A stretch of DNA of 6,719 nucleotides from Bdellovibrionales bacterium (lineage in GTDB: Bacteria > Bdellovibrionota > Bacteriovoracia > Bacteriovoracales > Bacteriovoracaceae), in NCBI GenBank assembly GCA_030633015.1, contig DAOVTR010000090.1, positions 1 to 6,719 of the forward strand, in the 5' to 3' direction. Positions 1-6,255 of this stretch are shown piece by piece. Under the pieces are notes generated by a model. It ran no database searches and was not told the DNA's origin. It saw only the letters and a list, made by a program, of their open reading frames with translations. The translations under genes and the position numbers were made by a program. Each line of letters starts with the position of its first letter. Positions within the stretch are counted from its first letter, which is position 1.

Positions 1-144
1 AATATAAATTCGCTCAAACTGCTTCATAATATTTAATCTGATTTTATTAAGTTACAACACTTTGTTAAATTTATTTATTTCATCTGTCCATCTACGAATT
101 ACAACAGATAAATATTACTAACCAATATATTAACAAGAAAATAT

Positions 145-1290
145 ATGCTAGTTTCTTTTATGATTAAAGCTCTTAATATTTTAATAACAATTATCTTGCT
201 CTTACCAACAGATTCAACTGCATCAACAAAAAGTTTCTTAAAAGAAGAGTTTGATCAAATCGTAAAATTTTGGCAGCCCTATATTAAGCTACTGAAAAAT
301 GACACTTTCTATTATTGGACTCCCCGAATTGAGAATAAAGTTATTTATTTTCATAATAAAATTCATCCATATATTATTGAAGGTTCCCGCCAATTTGATC
401 AAGAATTTGGTAATGATTTTTCAAATTTTCTATATATAACTGAAACATTTTGGATTCCAATAATTAAAAATACAAGAAAACAAACAACTGATTATTGGGA
501 AAAAAACCATCAAGATCTATATCATTCAATTGTAAATTTACCTGCTCCTTTTAAGAAATTTGTTGATGGCTATATAAGATTTTCAATGAGAACCTTAAGC
601 CAATCTGAAGATCTTTGTCCTGAAGAGGCCAAAGATAAGATCTCCTTTTTATCTGAAATAAAAAATCGAGCGCCAATTGAGTACAGCCTAAAAGCAAATC
701 ATCTTTTAAATGAAATTGCAGGCTATAGTTTAGATGAAAATATGAAAAATTGTTATAAAATAACCGCTTTTGAAAGCAAGATACCGAATGCCTTTAATAT
801 TGGATGCAATATTTATATATCAACAGGACTAATGGACGAACTAAACAATGACCAAATCCAAGGAGTCATTGCTCACGAACTTTCCCACGGAGATTTTGGC
901 CATGCCGCTAAAAATATTTTAAATTATTTTTCTGCAGCTGGTGAGCATTTTAGCAAACTTATTTATCAAGAAATTTATTGGTTAATGACTGGTAACATGG
1001 AACCATACTTTGAAAAAGTTATTAGTGATGGGAATATACCTCTCCTAATAGATATCATTGGAAAAAAGGCTCCGGCTCAAGAGCTTATGGCCGATTGTTA
1101 TGGAGCAAGACTACTTAAAAGAGCATCTAAAAATCCCAACTCTCTTAAAAATGCTCTTTATATACTTCATGGTTATAAACCTGGAGAGAAAATCCCTGAA
1201 GATGAAAATATAATTGATGATATAAGAGATTATCCAAGCCTCTACAGTCGACTTAAAAATATTGATCACTGCTTAGAAGCTAACTTATAA
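145..1290 (+). CDS. Secreted/periplasmic M48-family zinc metalloprotease
   Basis: The 381-residue product carries the M48 peptidase signature. The zinc-binding HELSH (H244, E245, H248) is followed by GDFGH, and the probable third zinc ligand E313 lies in ELMAD with D317, followed by YGARLLKRA. Upstream, NAFNIGCNIYISTGLMDEL (about 215-233) matches the conserved strand region before the active site of the family. YPSLYSRLKNI (363-373) resembles the C-terminal Pro/Arg segment of M48 enzymes. A hydrophobic N-terminus ending around STAS (24-27) looks like a Sec signal peptide without a lipobox, so action in the periplasm is likely, perhaps in envelope protein quality control as for BepA/LoiP. Residues 30-150 are rich in Trp, Tyr and Phe and match no domain I recognise. 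ATG 145 has only a weak AAGAAA upstream; ATG 160 (MIKALN) is an equally possible start and gives a more typical signal peptide. The 3' end overlaps the convergent regulator gene by 25 bp. The substrate is unknown. Confidence 0.9.
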   Translation: MLVSFMIKALNILITIILLLPTDSTASTKSFLKEEFDQIVKFWQPYIKLLKNDTFYYWTPRIENKVIYFHNKIHPYIIEGSRQFDQEFGNDFSNFLYITETFWIPIIKNTRKQTTDYWEKNHQDLYHSIVNLPAPFKKFVDGYIRFSMRTLSQSEDLCPEEAKDKISFLSEIKNRAPIEYSLKANHLLNEIAGYSLDENMKNCYKITAFESKIPNAFNIGCNIYISTGLMDELNNDQIQGVIAHELSHGDFGHAAKNILNYFSAAGEHFSKLIYQEIYWLMTGNMEPYFEKVISDGNIPLLIDIIGKKAPAQELMADCYGARLLKRASKNPNSLKNALYILHGYKPGEKIPEDENIIDDIRDYPSLYSRLKNIDHCLEANL

Positions 1291-1937
1291 CCCTCTTGAT
1301 AAACTCCACTTATTAAGCAATTGGCATTACTGATTTTTTTTCTTAGATTGGAAATATGAGCGTCTACTACTCTATCAGAAATATCCATATCCTCTTTCCA
1401 TACCATTTTTAAAAACATCTCACGACTAACAACGCTATCAACATTTTTAACAAGCACTGCAAGAATTAAAAACTCTTTTTGTTTTAATTTGACTGGAACT
1501 TGGTCAATTACAAGCTCTCTTTTTGCCTCATCCAAAACCATATTTTGAAAAGTTAATAACTTTTTGCCCTCTCCTCTTTTTTGTATTAGACGATCAACAA
1601 TTGCAATTAACAATTTAAAATTGACTGGCTTTTCTATAAAATGATCTCCACCTAATTTATAACTTATAATCTGATTTGCCATATTGATTTGACCAGACAG
1701 AAAAACGATAGGTAGATCTTGATAATTTTCAAGAGATCTAATTTCAGTACAAATTTCAAATCCACTGGTTTGCGGTATATTTATATCCAACACAATTAGC
1801 TCAATATCTATTTTTAACAAAACATCAAAGGCCTGGTCAAAGCTACTTGCCCCATAAACATTGTAACTATCTTCAATATTTATTTTAATACTCTCAATAA
1901 TATTGGGCTCATCGTCGACAATTAATATATTTTTCAT
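1266..1937 (-). CDS. OmpR/PhoB-type DNA-binding response regulator
   Basis: This 223-residue protein is a two-domain response regulator, a cytoplasmic transcription factor switched by aspartate phosphorylation. The receiver domain (about 1-120) shows the acidic pair D8/D9 in ILIVDDEPN, phospho-acceptor D51 in IVLDINIPQTSGFE, the switch Ser S81 in FLSG and the conserved Lys K103 in IEKPV. The output domain (about 128-223) is an OmpR-type winged helix: LKQKEFLILAVLV, then the recognition-helix region VVDAHISNLRKKI (190-202) and the closing wing GVYQEGYKLA. The frame stays open to an ATG at 1991, but I start at ATG 1937. MKNILIVDDEPN is the canonical receiver N-terminus, GGGG sits 7 bases upstream, and the best promoter covers the longer start. 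No histidine kinase is nearby, so it is an orphan here. It is transcribed divergently from the small secreted protein at 2076 and may regulate that side; this is inferred from position only. Confidence 0.94.
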   Translation of the reverse strand: MKNILIVDDEPNIIESIKINIEDSYNVYGASSFDQAFDVLLKIDIELIVLDINIPQTSGFEICTEIRSLENYQDLPIVFLSGQINMANQIISYKLGGDHFIEKPVNFKLLIAIVDRLIQKRGEGKKLLTFQNMVLDEAKRELVIDQVPVKLKQKEFLILAVLVKNVDSVVSREMFLKMVWKEDMDISDRVVDAHISNLRKKISNANCLISGVYQEGYKLASKQ

Positions 1938-1948
1938 AAACAAACCCC
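1938..1948 (-). promoter_or_regulatory. Ribosome binding site deciding the regulator start
   Basis: Read on the minus strand, GGGG (1948-1945) is followed by a 7-base spacer and ATG at 1937. This spacing suits a Shine-Dalgarno site. It supports starting the response regulator at MKNILIV rather than at the in-frame ATG 18 codons upstream, which has no purine-rich leader. Confidence 0.55.
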
Positions 1949-1981
1949 ATACAACTAGCCGTTTTAATAAGATTATTAATA

Positions 1982-2010
1982 AATATACCATAAATAGGCT
2001 TAATTCTCAA
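1982..2010 (-). promoter_or_regulatory. Sigma70-like promoter candidate for the response regulator
   Basis: On the minus strand, TTGAGA (2010-2005) and TATATT (1987-1982) are separated by 17 bases. Each hexamer differs from the sigma70 consensus at one position. The predicted transcription start near 1975 leaves a leader of about 38 bases before ATG 1937 and lies downstream of the alternative ATG at 1991. AT-rich DNA gives chance -10 matches, but the pair with ideal spacing is the best I see in this gap. Confidence 0.5.
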
Positions 2011-2015
2011 TGAAT

Positions 2016-2033
2016 TGTTAATTTTATTTAACA
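2016..2033. promoter_or_regulatory. Inverted repeat in the divergent control region, possible operator
   Basis: TGTTAA (2016-2021) and TTAACA (2028-2033) form a perfect 6-bp inverted repeat around a 6-base AT spacer. It lies just upstream of the regulator's -35 candidate and 43 bp before the start of the small secreted protein gene, a position suited to a regulator acting on either gene. The arms are short and AT-rich, so chance occurrence is a real possibility. OmpR-type proteins usually bind direct rather than inverted repeats, so this need not be the neighbour's own site. Confidence 0.25.
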
Positions 2034-2075
2034 TTTGAACACAATGATTCAATATCCATATGGTTAAATAAGGTT

Positions 2076-2288
2076 ATGAAAGCAGCAATACTAACAATAA
2101 TTTTTATCTTAATCCCACAAATAACTCTTGCTGCTTCAGCTACTGGAAGAGTTAATATGGAAGTTCTTCCATCAATCAAAATTAATTTTGACAGCAATAC
2201 TCAAGAGATGAAAATTAGCTCACAAAAAAACTTCAGCAAGTCAGTAACTACTGAAAATGGTGAGAAAATTACTGATATAATCTTCTAA
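2076..2288 (+). CDS. Small secreted protein of unknown family
   Basis: I do not recognise the family. The 70-residue product has a clear Sec signal peptide (MKAAILTIIFILIPQITLA, probable cleavage after A19), leaving about 51 mature residues without cysteine. The mature N-terminus ASATGRVNMEVLPSIKINFD has alternating polar and hydrophobic residues. It loosely resembles the start of DUF4402-like subunits, where a similar strand precedes the LEFG motif, but LEFG and the rest of the fold are absent. The remainder is polar, with a short hydrophobic end (ITDIIF). TAAGG lies only 2 bases before ATG 2076, a short ribosome-binding spacing. The subunit gene at 2330 starts 41 bp downstream on the same strand with no terminator between, so the two may be co-transcribed. 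It could be a minor fibre component, a decayed subunit or an unrelated periplasmic peptide. A spurious frame is less likely because of the good signal peptide. Confidence 0.6.
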   Translation: MKAAILTIIFILIPQITLAASATGRVNMEVLPSIKINFDSNTQEMKISSQKNFSKSVTTENGEKITDIIF

Positions 2289-2329
2289 AATATTTATCTT
2301 CAAATTAAAAACATGTTAATATATATATT

Positions 2330-2746
2330 ATGAAGATTTTGTATCTATTTATCAGCTTTATATTAATATTAAATGTATCAGCAAAGAACATCTCAATTAA
2401 AGCTTCTAATAACAATGATCTTGAATTTGGCACTATCGTTACCGGAGATGGCCCAACTCTAATTATTCCTTCAACCTCTGATACTCCTCAAAATGCTCTT
2501 TTTCTAATTAGTGGTGATAAAAACATGGCCTATACCATAATTTTGCCAGCCAGTATGACTATCTCAAATGGAGTAACCACTCTTACGGTTAATAATTTCC
2601 AATCCTATCCTGCCGAGGGGGCCAATGGCCTTATAGGTGCTAGTGGTAAACAAGATCTTCTAGTTGGTGCGACCTTAGAGCTTGTTCCAATAAGTGCAAC
2701 TTCTGGAAGTTATAGTGGGTCTTTTAGTGTTGAAGTCGTTTATTAA
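2330..2746 (+). CDS. DUF4402-like secreted subunit, possible minor/tip pilin
   Basis: The 138-residue product has a signal peptide (about 1-18, ending NVSA) and a small all-beta domain of DUF4402 type: DLEFGTIVTGDG (30-41), AYTIILP, the shared PAEGANGL loop and the closing strand GSYSGSFSVEVVY. It is a paralogue of the subunit at 6256-6711. From LEFG to the C-terminus the two are about 45% identical by eye, and both lack cysteine. The alternating hydrophobic C-terminal strand ending in Tyr resembles the chaperone-recognised strand of chaperone-usher pilins. Only about 12 mature residues precede LEFG, against about 22 in the paralogue, so a donor-strand extension may be missing. That would suit a terminal subunit, by inference. 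No Shine-Dalgarno sequence is visible before ATG 2330 (an AT-alternating run precedes it), suggesting weak translation. It converges on the usher gene, overlapping it by 4 bp. Confidence 0.85.
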   Translation: MKILYLFISFILILNVSAKNISIKASNNNDLEFGTIVTGDGPTLIIPSTSDTPQNALFLISGDKNMAYTIILPASMTISNGVTTLTVNNFQSYPAEGANGLIGASGKQDLLVGATLELVPISATSGSYSGSFSVEVVY

Positions 2747-5343
2747 AGTTTAAAATTAAAATTATTGTCACTAATATAGTCACCACAAGTTGGAATTGAA
2801 ATTTTAAGCTGCTTAAAGAGAGTTTTTCCTCTGTATTTTGTTTTCGCCACAATTTTATACTCACCAGGAGCAATATTTTCAAAAATATAATACCCTTCAA
2901 AATCACTCACAGTCTTATAAACTAATTTTTCCTTAACATCATAAAGCTCAATTTTAACTAGCTTCCACTCTCTAGACTTACCTTTTAAAATTTTATAAAC
3001 AGTTCCATCTAAAGTTCCAAAAGTAGCGATGGGAAGCTCAATATAACTAGGCGCTCCTGCTGCTGGCCAGACTCTTAACCCCTTCACTGTTGCTTTTTGG
3101 TTAATATCTTTAATGGTCATGTTATCAATGGTAAAATCTACCGGAGAATTTTCATAGAGATCAGTAAAAAAGACAAGCCCATTTCGGTCACTTATTATAG
3201 TTTGAGATCTTTGAATTGCCCTCACTCCAATACCAGTCAGTGGAAGCTCTCCTTGGTCTTCATCATAAACATTGTTTAAATTTTTATCGTGAAAAACCAA
3301 TATAGTTGCACTTCCAGCAGAACTGACTGGATGATTTTTAATGTATAACTTTTTTTGTCGTGGCTCACATGCCAGTCCATAAGAGAGTTGAGTCGTTAAA
3401 GCGTAATCTCCAGTGCTCATATAAGATCCCGTTAAACCCAATTGAAATCTTTTTAAATATTTAAAGATTCCCAAATTAACTGTTTGAAAATTGGCAAACA
3501 TATAATTTTGAAATTGAATATTTAAATTATAATTATGAGAAAGTCCACGTCTTAACATAAAATCCCATGACGATAAATTTTCGTACTGTCTAAACATAAG
3601 AGCAAATTTCAGTCTATTTTTATAAATAGAAGTTCGTATTGAAAATTTATCTGACCAATATTTCTCAGGATCTTTATAATCAAGTTCATTTAAAAAAGAG
3701 ATATAGCGAAAAGAGAGTTGCAAATGATTTTTAATTTCAAGATTAGTATAGCCAGTTTCATAGGTATTATTAACAATTGTTGTTCGAGTTAAAAGTGGTC
3801 TTCTAAAAGGGATCGACAAGGAAATGGTCGCTTTCATCTGTTCAGTAATAAGAGTAACATTATCACTGTTAAAAAGAGCACTTCTAAAATTATTCAACAT
3901 AAAATAATCTAAACTTAGATTTAGATATTTCATTGGTAGAAAAGATAAACTTAAATTAAAATTCTCGCCAAAACTTAGATCTTTAGAAGTATTCAGTCCT
4001 AGAAGATAATTAGTTCCAAATGTGGCCATGGAGGCATTCAAATAACGGTGCTTTAGCTGATCATCTTCCAAAAAAAGTTCTGAAGTTGATAGCCCCAAAA
4101 AATATTTTTTTTTAATATTTTTTTCAAATTTTAATGCTGTAAGCAGTTGACCATTTTTATCAATACCGACTGTTGCGTGATAAAATAGCTCTTTTGACTT
4201 TTTAAACTTACTATTAATTTTAAGCGTTTTATATTCTACCTCTTCCTGTCCATAGGGCCCATAAAAAACAAGTTTAAATCTGTTGATACCATAAGCAAGT
4301 TCAATACCATCAAATTCAAATTTTCCAGACTGCTCTCCTACTTTCCGACCAATCAAAATATCATTTGCGTAAAGCTCCACCTCCCATCCTGGAAGTAGCC
4401 GTCCCCTTAAAATATGATTATGAAATGACTGTCCTGAACTTGACTCCATATTGGTAATAGAGCTACCCATAACCTCTCCACCTGAGCCTACTAATTCAAT
4501 ATTTGGTAAATACAGCTGTGCTAATTGAATCTCCCTGACTTTTAGTGGCCCTAACATGGTCTTCTTTTTAGAAGCACTTTTTTTCATATTTAAAAACAGA
4601 TTATTAATCTGATCATCTACGCCAATAATACTTCCTCGAGTAGAAAAACTAGCAATACTTGTTGATAGATCTGTACGATGTGAGATTTGGCTTTTTTGAA
4701 CTCTATTTTGACGATTTAGCGAATAACTCAAGTCTTGATCTATAAAAAAACCATCCAATAATTTAAAGCTTGGATCAACGACCTTATGGCCGTAATCATA
4801 GGATTTATGTGTTGCCCCCCTTTGCATTCTTCTTGCATTACTCTCTCTCTCTAATCGCTGCATAAGAGGGAAATTGGGATTTATATCAACAACTAAAATA
4901 AGTTTCAGTTCATCTATTTGAAACTTAGATGACATCCACTGAGAAATTAGTCTATGACCAACATAGACATCATCTTTAGATTCAATTACCAGCAGACACT
5001 GTGCAATTTTTTTACCGTTGACCACGCATTTTTTTAGATCCAAAACAAAGGACTCATGAACATTTAAAATTCGTCCTTCAACTCGAGACATCATTGGAGA
5101 ATAAGAGAGACTTAAACCAAAAAGATTGGAGACTTCTCCCAACGGAATATACCAAGTATCGTCAAATTTATATACAACAATCGCTTCAGAAATTAACTGA
5201 CCATTAGGTAGTCTCATTTCCATAATATATTCTGTATCTTCAGTTAGTCTTGGTTTTTGTAAATTTACATTTGTTTCAGCGAAAAGCTGATAAGAACCTA
5301 CTAATAGATAAAATAAAATAAAAAAAGGTACTTTAAAATGCAT
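2743..5343 (-). CDS. Chaperone-usher pathway outer-membrane usher
   Basis: This 866-residue protein is the outer-membrane pore that receives chaperone-subunit complexes and assembles them into a surface fibre. A signal peptide (1-22, ending LFA) precedes an N-terminal domain (about 30-165) with C106/C116, which may pair. Residues 310-375 match the usher plug: LPGWEVELYANDILIGRKVG, then GKFEFDGIELAYGINRFKLVFYGPYGQEEVEY. Residues from about 385 to 660 are alternating beta strands of the barrel. The C-terminal part has VFHDKNLNNVYDEDQGE (683-699), a DxNxN...DxxE motif like calcium-binding SdrD/B-type repeats. It is followed by a Cna-B/carboxypeptidase-regulatory-like segment (about 777-850; SDFEGYYIFENIAPGEYKI). 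The plug wording resembles archaic or alternate ushers more than FimD/PapC, an impression only. The start lies 3 bp after the chaperone stop without a strong ribosome site, so translation is probably coupled. Length is normal and no frameshift is seen. Confidence 0.95.
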   Translation of the reverse strand: MHFKVPFFILFYLLVGSYQLFAETNVNLQKPRLTEDTEYIMEMRLPNGQLISEAIVVYKFDDTWYIPLGEVSNLFGLSLSYSPMMSRVEGRILNVHESFVLDLKKCVVNGKKIAQCLLVIESKDDVYVGHRLISQWMSSKFQIDELKLILVVDINPNFPLMQRLERESNARRMQRGATHKSYDYGHKVVDPSFKLLDGFFIDQDLSYSLNRQNRVQKSQISHRTDLSTSIASFSTRGSIIGVDDQINNLFLNMKKSASKKKTMLGPLKVREIQLAQLYLPNIELVGSGGEVMGSSITNMESSSGQSFHNHILRGRLLPGWEVELYANDILIGRKVGEQSGKFEFDGIELAYGINRFKLVFYGPYGQEEVEYKTLKINSKFKKSKELFYHATVGIDKNGQLLTALKFEKNIKKKYFLGLSTSELFLEDDQLKHRYLNASMATFGTNYLLGLNTSKDLSFGENFNLSLSFLPMKYLNLSLDYFMLNNFRSALFNSDNVTLITEQMKATISLSIPFRRPLLTRTTIVNNTYETGYTNLEIKNHLQLSFRYISFLNELDYKDPEKYWSDKFSIRTSIYKNRLKFALMFRQYENLSSWDFMLRRGLSHNYNLNIQFQNYMFANFQTVNLGIFKYLKRFQLGLTGSYMSTGDYALTTQLSYGLACEPRQKKLYIKNHPVSSAGSATILVFHDKNLNNVYDEDQGELPLTGIGVRAIQRSQTIISDRNGLVFFTDLYENSPVDFTIDNMTIKDINQKATVKGLRVWPAAGAPSYIELPIATFGTLDGTVYKILKGKSREWKLVKIELYDVKEKLVYKTVSDFEGYYIFENIAPGEYKIVAKTKYRGKTLFKQLKISIPTCGDYISDNNFNFKL

Positions 5344-5346
5344 CTT

Positions 5347-6135
5347 TTATATCTTGATTTTAATCTCACTAATTTTTGGTGATTCTAAAAACTTAGGGCC
5401 AATAAATTCTAATCTTAATTCACCATTTTTTAAAACAGTTTTAATTCTTGAAGTAAAATCATAGTTTAAAAATCTTTTTGGAACATAACTTGAGATACCA
5501 TTAATTTCAGCCACCAACTCTTCCTTCTTATCCTTTGGAGTGAAAAACAGTTTAAAATTTCCAATTAAAAAACGATCTCCAGTATTTAACATCATTAAAG
5601 AAATATTATATTTTTTACCTTTACGAGAAAGTTTCATATCAGATAATTTTGCGCTCAGCTTTGCATCCCCTTTATAATAAAAAATCCCAATGGAAACAGC
5701 TACTCGTCCGTACATTTTCATGGCAACTTTTGATTTTTTTCCAGTATCGGTTTCTGTGATTACGTTAGGTAATATGCGTAGATGAGCCCTATAATCTGCC
5801 TGAGGTAAATTACCAACACTTTTAAGCATTACTCTAATTACCTGCTCTTCGCCTGGCTTTAATGTTACTTTCCTTGGAGAAAAACGTAAATACTTAACTA
5901 GAGACCTCTCCTCATTTTTAGCATCCTTCACTAGTGCCATAGATCCATCATGTCCCATCCTGTAAAAGACAGGCTTAATGGTATAAGTCTGTTTTTCATT
6001 GCCTTTATTTCGAAGAGAGATATTGCTAATTTTCTGCTGATCAGATAATACAATTCTAGTTGGAAAAACTTGAAGTGAAGCAAAAACATTCAAAGTAAAT
6101 AAACTACTAATAAGCAAAATTAAAATATTTTTCAT
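5347..6135 (-). CDS. PapD-like periplasmic pilus chaperone
   Basis: The 262-residue protein has a signal peptide (1-19, ending VFA) and the two-lobed immunoglobulin-like architecture of fimbrial chaperones. The N-terminal lobe (about 20-145) shows FPTRIVLSD (24-32), ISLRNKGNEKQTYTIKP (39-55), the hallmark YLRFSPRKVTLKPGEEQVIRV (82-102) and DYRAHLRILP (114-123). R27 is the candidate for the conserved basic residue that anchors the subunit C-terminus. The C-terminal lobe (about 155-262) has the LNTGDRFLIGNFKLFF strand pair. It binds newly exported subunits in the periplasm, completes their fold and hands them to the usher encoded next to it. No cysteine is present. GGAG (6147-6144) lies 8 bases before ATG 6135, a good ribosome binding site. 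A promoter candidate sits just upstream and the usher follows after 3 bp, so the two form a tight operon. Confidence 0.95.
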   Translation of the reverse strand: MKNILILLISSLFTLNVFASLQVFPTRIVLSDQQKISNISLRNKGNEKQTYTIKPVFYRMGHDGSMALVKDAKNEERSLVKYLRFSPRKVTLKPGEEQVIRVMLKSVGNLPQADYRAHLRILPNVITETDTGKKSKVAMKMYGRVAVSIGIFYYKGDAKLSAKLSDMKLSRKGKKYNISLMMLNTGDRFLIGNFKLFFTPKDKKEELVAEINGISSYVPKRFLNYDFTSRIKTVLKNGELRLEFIGPKFLESPKISEIKIKI

Positions 6136-6167
6136 ATAAAATTCTCCATAAATTTAAATTCTTATAT

Positions 6168-6197
6168 ATTCTAATAAAAATTGAGGGCTTTTGTCAT
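6168..6197 (-). promoter_or_regulatory. Sigma70-like promoter candidate for chaperone-usher operon
   Basis: On the minus strand ATGACA (6197-6192) and TAGAAT (6173-6168) are 18 bases apart, each one mismatch from consensus. Transcription would begin near 6161, leaving about 25 bases before ATG 6135, enough for the GGAG ribosome site. It lies between the upstream subunit's terminator and the chaperone start, where an independent promoter would be expected. AT-richness limits confidence. Confidence 0.42.
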
Positions 6198-6202
6198 TTC
6201 TT

Positions 6203-6232
6203 AAATAAAAAAGGCCACAAAATGCGGCCTTT
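6203..6232 (-). terminator. Intrinsic terminator after the main subunit gene
   Basis: Read on the minus strand, AAAGGCC (6232-6226) and GGCCTTT (6216-6210) form a 7-bp stem around a 9-base loop, followed by a T-rich run (TTTATTT, 6209-6203). It begins about 24 bp after the TAG stop of the subunit at 6256, as expected for a Rho-independent terminator. The plus-strand reading also ends in T-rich sequence, but no plus-strand gene arrives here. Partial read-through into the chaperone-usher genes is possible and common in fimbrial operons. Confidence 0.78.
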
Positions 6233-6255
6233 ATTTTAAAAAATTTAAACTCGAA

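Noticed and set aside
82..109. Inverted repeat ATCTGT...ACAGAT upstream of the protease
   Set aside because: Six-base arms with a 16-base gap in AT-rich DNA are expected by chance, and no convincing promoter pair is placed with it. I see no other feature in 1-144.
1295..1341. Possible terminator for the protease: CTTGATAA/TTATTAAG stem and a run of eight T further on
   Set aside because: The stem is AT-rich with a G-U pair, and the T-run begins 16 bases after it. A second small hairpin next to the T-run has a mismatch. Too weak to call, and it lies inside the regulator coding region.
2076..2746. One subunit gene broken by a frameshift into the 70- and 138-residue frames
   Set aside because: Each frame has its own complete signal peptide, and the second contains the whole conserved domain, so they are separate genes.
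2724..2906. 60-residue minus-strand open frame
   Set aside because: It lies in another frame of the usher 3' end on the same strand and lacks any recognisable domain or ribosome site.
3097..3279. 60-residue plus-strand open frame
   Set aside because: It is antisense to the usher coding region, whose C-terminal domain motifs read through it intact. No motif or ribosome site.
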